Positions 35,439 to 45,925 of a stretch of 64,000 nucleotides of DNA are shown piece by piece (within the stretch, counting starts at the first letter, position 1; the number at the start of each line of letters is the position of its first letter). Both the position numbers and the translations under genes were made by a program. This stretch comes from Acestrorhynchus altus (lineage: Eukaryota > Chordata > Actinopteri > Characiformes > Acestrorhynchidae), in assembly GCA_034509495.1 (NCBI GenBank), contig CM067523.1:20207092-20271091 (forward strand). The letters are read 5' to 3'. The notes below the pieces were generated by a model. It was not told the origin of the DNA. It made no database searches and saw only the letters and a list, made by a program, of their open reading frames with translations.

Positions 35439-36737
35439 GATAGATAGATATATATAGATATATACTTACACACGCTGCATGTGATTCTGCTCATATTCAT
35501 CTATTCCTTTTATACAGCAGCAGTTAAAGGGTATATATCATATAGACTATATACTCAAAGTACTACAGTACAAGTTCAGAATTATTGGTTCTGTAGAGAA
35601 CCCTCTACAAGTGATGAGAACCATTTACACACTGGTGGCTCTTTTAGATGCTACAGTGTTTAAGAACGCCACGCTTCTAACACTGACAATTCCATGGGCC
35701 TCCTTCAAGGGTCTCGTGGTTCTTAGTAAAGCTTTCGTGGTTCTCGGGGAGGTTTGAAAACAGTATTATATGACAGCATAAAGGGTTCTGCCGCTGTTCA
35801 CACACAACACTTTCATTTGGTTTATATAGAAGTGGACGAGGAAAGGTCCTGTAGAGGTTGAAGAGTGCGGGTGTGTTCAACCTTTGACTGGACTGGTAGT
35901 GTGCAACAGTTTTACAGTACCATTGTATCACTTTCTGCCCGTGGTTCCCATGTGAGTAGGTCCCCACATATTTATGAAGTGTAGGATATTAAATAAACTG
36001 AAGTTGTTTGGAAAAATGTTAGTATAATTTTAGGGATGTTATTAGAGCTTCATTCTGGATATTACAGAATTAGATATTACAACTTAATTCTGGGTGTTCT
36101 AATTGAAATTTTTTGTTTGTCTTCAGCTCCTGCAGGAGTACGTTTTGCCCACACGGATATCAAGGTTCCAGACTTTTCTGATTACCGCCGTAATGATGTG
36201 ATAGAGCCGACAAAGTCATCTCAGGGCAGCAGCGATACCAGAAAGGCCTTCTCCTACCTGATCACTGGCACCACAGCAGTAGTTGGGGTCTACGCTGCCA
36301 AAACAGCGGTCGTTCAATTTGTCTTATCCATGAGTGCATCGGCGGACGTCCTGGCAATGTCCAAGATTGAGATCAAGCTGGGGGACATCCCCGAGGGGAA
36401 GAACATGACCTTCAAGTGGAGAGGAAAGCCCCTGTTTGTCCGGCACCGCACTGAGAAGGAGATCGCCACGGAAGCTGATGTGGATCTCTCGGAGCTTCGG
36501 GATCCAGAACATGATAAAGATCGCTTTATCAACCCGTCCTGGGTCATCGTTATTGGCGTGTGCACTCATCTGGGCTGTGTACCGATCGCCAACGCTGGAG
36601 ATTATGGTGGCTATTACTGCCCCTGTCACGGCTCGCACTACGATGCCTCCGGACGCATCCGTAAAGGCCCGGCTCCTCTCAACCTGGAAGTGCCGACATA
36701 CGAGTTTCCCGATGAAGAAACTGTCATTGTTGGTTAA
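34319..36737 (+). CDS. uqcrfs1: Rieske iron-sulfur protein of mitochondrial complex III (two exons, joined 34319-34532 and 36127-36737)
   Basis: The joined product is 274 aa, the same length as human UQCRFS1. It is the Rieske [2Fe-2S] subunit of the cytochrome bc1 complex in the inner mitochondrial membrane, passing electrons from ubiquinol to cytochrome c1. Residues 1-78 are an Arg/Ala/Pro-rich presequence. The mature part begins around A79-H80-T81 (HTDIKVPDF motif). A membrane anchor spans about residues 113-138 and is followed by the flexible hinge MSASADVLAMSKIEI. The cluster-binding motifs are CTHLGC (C217, H219, disulfide C222) and CPCHGSH (C236, disulfide C238, H239), all intact. The protein ends in VIVG like its orthologs. 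The first of two consecutive ATGs is preferred: it has A at -3 and gives M-M-S-V matching M-L-S-V in mammals. The frame is maintained across the intron (phase 1, GCT codon split g/ct). No frameshift or missing ligand is seen, so the gene is probably functional. Confidence 0.97.
35193..35537. repeat. Exact 35-bp direct repeat pair in uqcrfs1 intron
   Basis: The copies at 35193-35227 and 35503-35537 are identical (beginning ATTCCTTTTATACAGCAGCA) and 310 bp apart. CA, TG and TA tracts lie between. Confidence 0.95.
35585..35810 (+). repeat. GGTTCT-type dispersed repeat (intronic copy)
   Basis: Aligns with 37860-38065 through CTGTAGAGAACCCT, GAGAACCATTTACAC, GGCTCTTTTAGATG and AGTATTATATGACAGCA. 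Both are in the same orientation, one on each side of uqcrfs1 exon 2. Confidence 0.65.
36127..36737 (+). CDS. uqcrfs1: uqcrfs1 exon 2 coding part (mature Rieske protein)
   Basis: The acceptor TTGTCTTCAG ends at 36126. The exon encodes the end of the presequence, the membrane anchor, the hinge and the whole [2Fe-2S] head domain, ending with TAA at 36735-36737. It is the most conserved stretch in the window. An open frame extends upstream to 36036, but that part is intron and is not supported. Confidence 0.96.
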
Positions 36738-36905
36738 ACAATTCATCTTCTTCAGCTTCTACTTCTGTTTAATCTGAGACCATATTTATCTGCAATTTCA
36801 GAGTCAGAACACTGATCTGAGATCAGACCTCCTCAGCTTGTGTAGTTCTGTTCTTTGTCAAAGGCTTAAACTGATCCCTGATCAGCATTCTCACTCTCTC
36901 AGTTT

Positions 36906-36911
36906 AATAAA
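36906..36911 (+). terminator. uqcrfs1: Polyadenylation signal AATAAA of uqcrfs1
   Basis: AATAAA lies 169 nt after the stop codon and is followed by TG/T-rich sequence, which fits a cleavage site about 15-30 nt downstream. A second AATAAA at 36999-37004 could be an alternative. Confidence 0.65.
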
Positions 36912-37114
36912 TATGGGATCTGATCTGTTTTCATCCGTCTGATCTTTTCCAGCTTCACATTGTTGATGGTTGCGGATTAAAACAGTTGGCCTGTAAGTAA
37001 TAAATGTATATTTTATTTGATGGTGAGCCTCAAGATTTATTATTTCTAGTTCAATATTGAGTTTATAGCTTTTTCTACAATTAACCACAATCTCAAAGCT
37101 CAGAAGTTACTCTA

Positions 37115-37600
37115 CTTGGACAAAAGTATTGGGACACCTGCTCATTGTTTCTTTCTGAAATCAAGGGTATTAAAGCGTTTCATGACTTTTGGAGTCTCTA
37201 CTGTCCAGAGAAGGCTTTCTACTAGATTTTGAAGTATTGCTCTGAATATTTGATTACATTCTGCTGCATAAAGTATTAATGAGGTCAGTAGTTTGTACGA
37301 TCACCTCCCCACCTCATCCCCAACTCTATGGCCAATCCCAAAAGTACTGGATGGAGCTCCATCATTCCAAAGAGCACAGTTCCACTGCTCCATTGGGGGG
37401 CTTTATATTGCTGTAGTCCTCACCTGGCATTAGGTATGTACCAATAGGTTCATGTTCATCCGCTCCAGAGAATCCTATTATTGTCCCTCTGTTGGCTGTA
37501 TGTCTCTACAGGGACTTTATCGAGCTGTGTGTGCATTTGCACATCTGTGTCAGCAATTTGTGCATTTTAAACATCAGTTAGCAGCAGTTCTGGGCTTTAA
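37115..37600 (+). mobile_element. Non-autonomous DNA transposon (MITE)
   Basis: Begins TTGGACAAAAGTATTGGGAC and continues with TGGCCAATCCCAAAAGTACT, TTCCACTGCTCCATTG and AATAGGTTCATGTTCATCCG. I recognise this as a MITE common in otophysan fishes. The inverted right terminus is not seen, so it is truncated. Fragments recur at 44094-44225 and 50312-50362. Confidence 0.65.
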
Positions 37601-37687
37601 CTGTAGAACCATTAATATGTACAGTACATGAATTACTTAAAGGGTTCTGAAAGGTGTCTTAGCTATAATGGTTCTAGATCAGTGTTT

Positions 37688-37840
37688 CTGAACCCTGGTC
37701 CTAGACACCCCCTACCCTTCACATTGTAGTGGATTCTCTGCTTTAATATGCTCTGTTTAGTCAGGTGTGTTGGAAACACTAAAATACGCTGGTCAGGGGC
37801 GCCTTCAGGTTTGAGAAGCACTATTCTAGATACTACTGAA
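37688..37840. mobile_element. Short MITE with terminal inverted repeats
   Basis: CAGTGTTTCTGAACCCTGGT at the left is an imperfect inverse of GGTTTGAGAAGCACTATTCT at the right. Resembles short palindromic fish MITEs of the Angel type. Confidence 0.6.
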
Positions 37841-37859
37841 TGAGGATTCTTTATTAAAT

Positions 37860-38065
37860 GGTTCTGTAGAGAACCTTGTAGAAGATGTTTTCCATTAGAG
37901 AACCATTTACACTGACGGCTCTTTAAGATGTCATGTTATTTAAGAACTTCATGCTTTTAAGACTGATATTTAAGGGTCACGTAAGTAGAGCTTACATGGT
38001 TCTCAAGGAGCTTTGAGTATTATATAGCACCAACAAAGGTTCTACTGCTTTTGGAAGTAAAATAA
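37860..38065 (+). repeat. GGTTCT-type dispersed repeat (downstream copy)
   Basis: Homologous to 35585-35810. Another partial copy is at 57815-57935. Confidence 0.65.
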
Positions 38066-38344
38066 TAACAAATGTGGCTGCTGTGTTGTCGAGTGAGCTG
38101 AAAGCAGATGCTGGTGGAGAACAGATGAAGGAATGTTATTAGTGTAGCGTAGCAGATCCTGTGCAGGGTGGCTCGTGTGGCGTTGAATCGAAGGTTGTGA
38201 TGAGGGCAGATGATGGCGGTCAGGAGAGTGAAGTTAGGATGACCTGTTACTTATAATCAGATTTGAACCACCTCTTTCACTCCACTAACTGGTGTGTTTA
38301 AACAGTGTGGACACTTCAGTGTGAACAATGTAAATCTGTTAAGT

Positions 38345-38510
38345 CAGAGATGGGATTCCAGTCCTGGAGAGCTGGGTTCCAGTCGTTTTGTGCTTTTCCC
38401 TGATCAAACACGCTTCACTCAACCCTCCAGTTGCTGGGTTTAGTTGGTGTGTTAAAGCAGGGAAATCGCCAAACACTGCTGGACTCTGGCCCTCAGTTCC
38501 CCCGTGCCTG
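38345..38510. mobile_element. Short MITE-like repeat
   Basis: ATTCCAGTCCTGGAGAGCTG at the left and CTGGACTCTGGCCCTCAG at the right, around CTGATCAAACACGC, follow the pattern of a widespread fish MITE. Confidence 0.5.
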
Positions 38511-38889
38511 TCTTAAGTCCATCACTCACCTGAGTCACCACAGTCTGTTGAACTCTGTTGATCAATATTTCATTGGTTGTTAGTGAATCACAAATAAAGA
38601 TGAAATGAAAGCTAAATGCTGGAGACTTTGCTTGGTGAGGAAAACAGCATCCCGAACGCACATCAGAACATTAAACGCTGGCACTGCGGGTTTAAACGCC
38701 GATCGGCTTTAATCACGACAGAATCGATCACTGGACGTGTTCGTCAAAGCACTGGGTAACATGACACTTGACTCGTGAAACTGGGATTTCACTGTATCTT
38801 ACTAAGGGGTGTCACAAACTTAGAAATACCTTTGTACCCTTTGTTAATCGCACTAGAACAGCCAATGAATTTGATACAATTTGGGAAAC

Positions 38890-39300
38890 TGGGGTCTAGA
38901 GGATACACAAGTTTCCAAGATGTCATATTTATACCCAGGGGTGCCGCCTGGCCTGGGCGTTAAGCACATTTTAGCAAGCCCTGAACCTTACAACGTAATC
39001 CCCTCTCCTGCTGCTGCCCCCCATCCCTTTGAAATTATCTGACAGCGATACAAATGCCAAACTGACCGCCAGGGGACCCTGAAGCGAAAACAAACCCCCC
39101 CAACTTCACTTAGAGTGATTCACAAGTTTCCACGATGTCATATATATATACCCAAGAACATCACCTCAAAAATGTTTTAGCAAACCCCAAACCTTATAAT
39201 CCTCTCTCCTGACACTGATCTGACAGCGATACGAATGCAAAACTGACCGCCAGGGGACCCCGAAGCAAAAACAAACCCCCTAACCTCAGTTAACAGAATG
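38890..39300. repeat. Tandem duplication of a ~190-bp segment
   Basis: Both halves contain ACAAGTTTCCA.GATGTCAT, CTGACAGCGATAC.AATG and AACTGACCGCCAGGGGACCC, in the same order. Confidence 0.85.
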
Positions 39301-41160
39301 AAAATGACCACCAAAGTCCCCCCCCATCCCCCAGGCCTGTGCAATCAGGCGACCCCCTAGGTATACCCCAGCCTTTACCTCTTCTGTGTGAGTTTAAGTT
39401 CAGTTTAGTTTGATCCACAGTGTAATCCTACGCACCTCCACGCCTAGTGGACAAGATTTGGGCAAAACGACGCTTGAATACACTGCATCTCTCAACCCCT
39501 CCAGGAAATGTGTGGTACACCTATACTCACCAGAAGTGTTGGTACTCGGTGTGGTTTGAGACACGGAATTCACACTGCAGCAAACTGATGCTGCAGTATT
39601 TAAGGTGGAGCGGATAATTAGGATATAGGGCAGTGACTACGACACGACCTGTGCCTAATGGTGTGGCTGACGATTGGGAAGTTATGATGGTGACGTTCTA
39701 GCAGTGGGACGCCTGATAGAATGGAAATATTAAAATCAGTACAACAGTGCCAAGTGTATTATTGCTGAAATTATTTCACAGCGAGCGTTCAGATGAGATT
39801 AACAGCCTGATAATAGTTTAAACGTTACATCGTTTTTCATCAGCATATGGATTAAACTGGTGTATTGTAATCTATAATGTGTGCGTACAGGCCTGTATTA
39901 CGCTGATGTGTGGAATAAAAGCTTCACACATTTCGATCCACTGTATTTACTCAAAGCGCTTAAATAAAAAAACAAAAAAAGACAATAATTACTCTGGGAG
40001 TGTTGAGGAAAACAATTTCCCTATTAATTCACTTAAGCTTTGTTGAATAAACAGTCACTTAATGTACTTTAAGTCCCCGTTTGCACATTTTCACGATCCT
40101 CCTCTGTTATCTGTACAAACACTTTCGGAATTTCTTGTGGAGAGATTTTTCAAACCATTTTTCCCGCAGAGTTCGTCCAGTAGACATAAATTGGCTGGGA
40201 TTAAATTTGGCCCAGCTGACGTCAGATTGAATAGAACCGAGTTTGCGACACGTTTACATCACCGAGGCATCCTTAGCACACATACCGGCCACGTGCTTGC
40301 TTGTTTAAGCTCATTCAAGCTGGTGCGACCAGCTCAGTGTGCTAATGAAAACTGTGAACCACAAGCACGGCTGTGCCAAAGAGACTGGAGTTATTCTCCA
40401 ATGACTGACTAGATCCAGCTTTCATGTCAAAACAGGGCCAAAACTCAAAAGCGAGATGGAGAGAGATGTAGCCGAGAAAAAAGTGCAATGAAAGCCAAAA
40501 CGTAAAACACAAACTGGACGATTGAATACTACCAGTCTTCTCGGAAAGTCATTTCTTGGTCATGGATTCTGCTTCTTGCTTCTCAAAACGTTTGGCCCTG
40601 CTTTGGCGCTACGCTGTAGGTGCCGTTTAACCTGGTATATTGGCCAGATAATCCTTAAATCTCACTTCTGTCCCATCACTGTATTGTGTTCTTTAAAGCC
40701 AGATTGTATCTACATTGTTAAAAGCAATGTTTGCAATTTGTTCTATTGAACAAGCACTGGTGTGTAAGAGTGCTTGCTGTGGTACCCAGTCAGTAAAGAA
40801 CCACAGCAGGGAAACCAACCGATGTCTTGCTTTTTAGGTGTGTAGCCAGAATACGACCCAGCTGAACCCCTTGGGCAGGTAGACCAGGACGAATGGAAAC
40901 ACACTAATGGTGAGTAAAGAGAGCGGGAGGCCCAATATCAAACAGATTGCCACCACATTACAGCCGTTCTGAAAGACCTGCACTGAAGTTCTTCAGAGGT
41001 TCTCCTGTTCACATATCTGTACACCCCATCCTTCTGTTCCACCAACTGGATCTTTCATAGGAGCTGAAATCAGTCTCCAATCATTGGGTGATAAACCTCT
41101 TCTGCTGTTCCACAACTAAATCAGCCCCTGAACAACTCAGTCCAACAACGTCTTCTGCTT
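39301..41160. other. Gene-free stretch
   Basis: About 1.9 kb in which nothing is recognised. ORFs of 75 and 116 codons (40062-40412, 40522-40749) have no recognisable domain. Confidence 0.45.
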
Positions 41161-41164
41161 CAGT

Positions 41165-41195
41165 TAAAACCCTCATAACATTATGACCACCTCCT
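41165..41195. mobile_element. Fold-back family terminus
   Basis: CATAACATTATGACCACCTC matches the inverted terminal repeat of the fold-back family. No body follows; the Tc1-like remnant starts immediately. Confidence 0.55.
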
Positions 41196-41204
41196 TGGTT
41201 CTGC

Positions 41205-42032
41205 ATAGTCAGAAGAACATTTGTCAATGCTCATCGGACTGGAAAAGTTTTGAAAACCATCTGTAAAGAGTTTGGACTCCACCAATCTACAGTCAGATTG
41301 ATTACAAAAGCAGGAAACGCAAGACCAGGATTGTTCCATCAACACACCAAGACCAAGGCGTGTCCACCATTTCACAAAGGAACCTAAGGTACAGTAACCT
41401 CTAAGCAACTAAAGTTCTTTCTCACATCAGCTGATGTTAGATTCAATGAGGTCACCATCAGGGTTGTCAGGAGAAAGCTGCTGCTCTCCCAAAACTAGAT
41501 TGCTATTCATCTGTAGTTTGCTTGAGGTTACATGGACAAGCTAGAAGGAGAATGTTTTGTGGACAAATGAGGCCAAAATAGATCTTTTAATAGAATGAGA
41601 AGTGTAATGTTTGGAGAAGACTGCATTCCAGCATATACACCTTATCCCATCTGTGAAACACGGTGGTGGTAGCTCATGGTTAGGGCCTGTTTTGCTGTAT
41701 CTGGACCAGAATGGCTTGCCACCATTGATGGAAAATGAATTCTGAATTTTACCAGCAAATTTGAAATGTCAGGACATCTGCCCATGAGCTGAAACTCAAG
41801 AGAGTGTGGGTCATGCAGCAAGACAATGACCCTAAGAACAGAAGTGGTTCTAACATAAAATGGTAAAAAAATAAATAAAGTTAATGGTTAGGAATGAGCC
41901 AGTCCTGACTTTAATCCCATAGAAATATTGTAGAAGGACCTGAAGCAGCAGTTCATGGGAGGAAAACCACCAACATGACTGGTTTGTATGGAGGAATGGA
42001 CTAAAATTAGTGCAGGACTTATCAACAGTTAC
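41205..42032 (+). pseudogene. Decayed Tc1-like transposase gene
   Basis: The nucleotide text follows a widespread fish/frog Tc1-like transposase from the second helix-turn-helix region (AAAGAGTTTGGACTCCACCA) through CCCATCTGTGAAACACGGTG, GTCATGCAGCAAGACAATGA and CCTGACTTTAATCCCATAGA to CTTATCAACAGTTACCG. The QDND motif and the following DLNPIE-like segment are recognisable. Frameshifts and stops break the frame repeatedly, so it is not functional. The N-terminal end and left terminus are missing. Confidence 0.85.
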
Positions 42033-42037
42033 CGTTT

Positions 42038-42040
42038 AGT

Positions 42041-42091
<51 letters not shown>

Positions 42092-42136
42092 GTTATTATT
42101 ATTATTGTTGTTGTTGTTGTTGTTGTTGTTATTATT
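42038..42136. repeat. (TTA)n(TTG)n microsatellite
   Basis: ATT units followed by GTT units. Confidence 0.95.
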
Positions 42137-42466
42137 CAGAGCTGGGGTAAGGGTGGAATAGAAGCAGGAAATCCCTCTTTCTGACTAACAGCAGCAGTGA
42201 ATTATTGATGTACACATTAGAAAACAGAAATGTGACCAGTAATAAACAGAACAGAAACACACATTTGTTTGTTGTGTGTGAGCGGGTTTTAATACCCAAT
42301 AAAATACTATTGAATTTGAATATTATATCGTTATGTTTAGAATTGAAGCTGCAGGTCGAGGCAGAGTGGGATCGATTTGTTCTGCGGTCTGTTAGAACTG
42401 TTAGAGCTGCTACAGTTAGAACCTCTATTGATTTTATTGGAGGTCCAGTGGAGAGTGCATTACAGT

Positions 42467-42470
<4 letters not shown>

Positions 42471-42519
<49 letters not shown>

Positions 42520-42582
42520 AGTCATGAGTCAGCTTCTCAGTGTCCTGCAGGGTGAGATCAAGCCAATCAGCAGCAATCCTTC

Positions 42583-42628
<46 letters not shown>

Positions 42629-42642
42629 CAGAGAGAGAGAGA
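42471..42642. repeat. (TG)n and (GA)n microsatellites
   Basis: TG tract 42471-42515 and GA tract 42583-42642. Confidence 0.95.
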
Positions 42643-43238
42643 TGAATAATAGAATGCATAGTAAACACCTTAATTATATAATAATTCTATAATAAATATA
42701 ATACAATAAATATATAATAACATTGTTAATGTGATTAGTAAGAAACACACTGTTTATTGTATAATAATTCAATATTTTTCCATATTTACGGTCACTGTTC
42801 ATCAGCCCGGCTCTTTCACTCCACCTGTATCTACAGCACTGCTGACTGACCCCCTAACATGCACCAGCCTGAGTGACCTCGGTCTGTTGGTCAGCCATCA
42901 CTGCTGACGGGTAGCTTTGTGTTGGACTGGGTTCGGATTGGTTTCTCTTCTCGTTTGTTTTGGAGAATTGTTTTAGGCACTACCGTGGTGCTGCTGGACC
43001 GCTTTTGTTGTTGCACTGCTGCTGGAGAACGTTTGCTGTTGGGCTGCTTTCATTGTTGCAATGTAACCATGAAACTGAAAACGTAAATGAGAGCTTGAGC
43101 TCCAGGGAGGTGTGATTGTGGTGATTTAGGTTTGCAGTTTGCGCCTAATTGGTGGGATATATATTCCAACCACTAACCCTTTAAAGAGCATTTCTGTTAC
43201 ATATATACATTACACTCATCTGCCCTTCCTCACTGTAG
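42643..43238. other. Gene-free stretch
   Basis: Nothing recognised. Confidence 0.5.
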
Positions 43239-43377
43239 TGTGTGTGTGTGTGTGTGTGTGGATGTGGGTGTGTGTGTGTGAGTGTGTGTGTGTGTGGAGG
43301 TTGTCTGAGGCCGCTGTGGGCAGAAAACGATCAAATGTTCTCTCACACATCACTGAGTAACAAACAGCTAAGAATAG

Positions 43378-43421
<44 letters not shown>
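43239..43421. repeat. (TG)n and (TC)n microsatellites
   Basis: Interrupted TG tract 43239-43296 and perfect TC tract 43380-43421. Confidence 0.95.
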
Positions 43422-43424
<3 letters not shown>

Positions 43425-44093
43425 GTAATGTGGAGATCTGCAGATGTGTGCAGATGTTAGGCCTGCACTATTAACCCCTTATTGAAGAAGGTTCAGAGCA
43501 GGTCACATTTTAAAAATGTGACATATGTTTGAGATATTAACGCCACCTTAAATACCACCTTAAATCGTTTGGCAGCCAATCAGAGGACAGAATCCTCCAT
43601 CCAGCAGATCCAGTGAGAGCAGAGATTGGGATCCAGACCCTCCTACGCTGCATTTCCAAATGTGACTCATTACAGTTTGTTAGCAGCTTGCAGCACAACT
43701 TCAACAACCCTTCAGACGTTCTGAAACTTGACCTTCTTCAGGCTGGAGCAGAACACCTGCGGGTGCTTTCTGAGGGCAGTGCTGGGCAGGTTGGTGGGTC
43801 AGGAGTGTGATCGTCTGGTGAATTTCAGAAGCACATCACTGGTAAGAGCTGAAAACACCTCCTGACAGTGGTGAGAAGAACGCTCAAGCATGACATTAAG
43901 AACACCCAACCATTTATCTGAAACACCAGTGAATTATTCTCGGTAGGACCGAGATTTCATGCTCCTCGCAGGTAAAAAGCGGAATACCAACTGCCTCCGT
44001 CACACCTGATGCTGTGTCCAGGATTGTGGACAGTGTTTCTAATCTCACTGTCCATTTCACCTCCTTTCAGCCTGATCTTCAAGGGTCCACCAC
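43422..44093. other. Gene-free stretch
   Basis: Nothing recognised. Confidence 0.5.
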
Positions 44094-44225
44094 AAAGAGG
44101 GGAATAAAGTCCCTTAGCATGTTCGCTGGACTGATGGTGCTCCATCCAATACTTTTAGGAGGAGTTTGGGAATTGGGGAAGAGTTGGGTGGTGATCGTCC
44201 ATCGTCCTGATATCAGTAATGGTCT
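44094..44225 (-). mobile_element. MITE fragment (same family as 37115)
   Basis: TGGTGCTCCATCCAATACTT and GATCGTCCATCGTCCTGATA are reverse-strand matches to the 37.1-kb MITE. Confidence 0.5.
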
Positions 44226-44379
44226 TCTCTAGACTGTACATGAATGTTCTCCTGTAACGTTCCTGCTTCAGATGAGGTTCGGTTGGTGGATCTGGATCAG
44301 GATCAGTCTGAGTCCTGCCTGAGCCACAGCGTTGCTGGAGTCCACCCTGCGTTTGACCACACACCAACCAGCTGCTGGT

Positions 44380-44620
44380 GTTTTTAATTATCTCTTGTCA
44401 TCTCCTTGTATTAAGATGCAAATCTGGTTCTGGTTCCAGATTGTGCTGAAGGGCAATAATGTGTTTTCCCTCCTTCAAGAGCGTGTCTCTTAGAGACCCA
44501 ATAACGCATTACCATCCTATTAACTGTGACTTGAAAGTAGCTTTGTAATTGATAAGGAGGGCGGCCGGGCGGACGAGAGTGACAGTAGGTGCGGTGGGAG
44601 CAGACGGGACCACTCTTATC
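44380..44620. promoter_or_regulatory. Candidate noncoding regulatory block
   Basis: Repeat-free. Octamer ATGCAAAT at 44416-44423, TAATTG-type core next to TGATAAGG (44550-44557). No ORF. Inferred from motif clustering only. Confidence 0.25.
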
Positions 44621-45040
44621 TAAATGGAAATCTGGAGCGTCAGACGATGTCTTCTTTCTTTCAGCCCTCCAAGACGAAGAAAAAGAGAACGAGGGAGGGG
44701 AGCTGGAGGGGAGGAAGTGACCGCTTGTTTTTCAGGTTAAATGGCAGAAAGACGACCATCCTCCTTCAGCATCTAATCAACGTCAGCTCTGCTCTGACTG
44801 GACGATTCGTTACAGAGAGACGCTGATTACTGGCTAAACTGGCCGCAGCTTTAACGTGACTTTACTTTTTACCATCACAGATTTATATTTTCTTAATGTC
44901 CTTTCTGTAATAACGCCTACAGGTTCTAAAATCATAAAGAGTGAAACATAATCATTTGTTTATAATAATGTTCTGTTGCTTTTTTTGCTTTGAGGTTCAG
45001 AATCTTATTGGGAATTTATTTTACATTAACTGCATCTCAA
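44621..45040. other. Gene-free stretch
   Basis: Nothing recognised before the 33-bp array; the start of the array ORF lies at 44941. Confidence 0.45.
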
Positions 45041-45543
45041 GAACATTGATCTGGATGTTTATTGGTGGATTGAAGGACATTTGTAAGATGTTTATTGGTG
45101 GATTGGAGGATGTTGGTAAGATGTTTATTGGTGGATTGGAGGATGTTGGTAAGATGTTTATTGGTGGATTGGAGGACGTTTGTAAGATGTTTATTGGTGG
45201 ATTGGAAGATGTTGGTAAGATGTTAATTGGTGGATTGGAGGATGTTGGTAAGATGTTTATTGGTGGCTTAGAGGACGTTTGTAAGATGTTTATAGGTGGA
45301 TTTGAGGACGTTTGTAAGATGTTTATTGGTGGATTGGAAGATGTTGGTAAGATGTTTATTGGTGGATTGGAAGATGTTGGTAAGATGTTTATAGGTGGAT
45401 TGGAGGATGTTGGTAAGATGTTTATAGGTGGATTGGAGGATGTTGGTAAGATGTTTATTGGTGGATTGGAGGACGTTTGTAAGATGTTTATTGGTGTATT
45501 GGACGTTGTTGTTTGGATGCTTATTGGTGAATTTGAAAGATGA
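44941..45543 (+). CDS. Unsupported 200-codon ORF of 11-residue repeats
   Basis: A hydrophobic Phe/Cys-rich start (MKHNHLFIIMFCCFFCFEVQ) leads into 14 in-frame copies of an 11-residue unit of MFIGGLEDVGK type, ending at TGA. The unit is 33 bp, so the frame survives expansion. Several differences between units are synonymous (GAG/GAA, ATT/ATA, GGA/GGC, TTG/TTA). Others are not (Gly to Cys in five units). No family is recognised, there is no promoter or splice evidence, and the array continues past the stop in decayed form. Probably not a gene. Confidence 0.12.
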   Translation: MKHNHLFIIMFCCFFCFEVQNLIGNLFYINCISRTLIWMFIGGLKDICKMFIGGLEDVGKMFIGGLEDVGKMFIGGLEDVCKMFIGGLEDVGKMLIGGLEDVGKMFIGGLEDVCKMFIGGFEDVCKMFIGGLEDVGKMFIGGLEDVGKMFIGGLEDVGKMFIGGLEDVGKMFIGGLEDVCKMFIGVLDVVVWMLIGEFER

Positions 45544-45925
45544 TGATTGGACCTTTATTGCTAGATTCGATGGAGGGTGTTGGTAAAATGTTTATTGGTG
45601 GATTGGTGAACGTTGGTTGGCTGTTTATTGGTGGGTTGGAAGATGTTGGTAAGATGTTTAATGGTGGATTGGAAGATGTTGATTGGACATTTATTGCTAT
45701 ATTGGATGATGTTGGTTGGCTGTTTATTGGTGGATTGGTGGACGTTGGTTGGCTGTTTATTGGTGGATTGGGGGATGTGGTTTGAATGCTCATTGGAGAA
45801 CACTAGTTAGATGTTTATTGGTAGATTGAAGGACATTGCTTGACTATTTACTGGTGGGTGTACAGGATGTTGGTTGGATGTTAATTAGTGGATTGGAAGA
45901 CATTGGTTGGACATTATTGGTGGAT
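45052..45925. repeat. 33-bp minisatellite
   Basis: Regular units of ATGTTTATTGGTGGATTGGA plus GGATGTTGGTAAG to about 45545, then more diverged units to 45925. Confidence 0.93.

Larger units (their letters stand above)
34533..36126 (+). other. uqcrfs1: uqcrfs1 intron 1
   Basis: A 1594-nt GT-AG intron in phase 1. Its first ~350 nt continue the CpG-rich promoter region. It contains CA, TG and TA microsatellites at 35232-35253 and 35385-35460, an exact 35-bp direct repeat (35193-35227 and 35503-35537), and a GGTTCT-type dispersed repeat at about 35585-35810. No other exon is seen in it. Confidence 0.9.

Noticed and set aside
36036..36126. Upstream extension of the uqcrfs1 exon 2 open frame
   Set aside because: Lies before a clear splice acceptor; the joined exon 1/exon 2 model gives the expected 274-aa protein.
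36324..36746. 140-codon ORF on the - strand
   Set aside because: Antisense shadow of uqcrfs1 exon 2.
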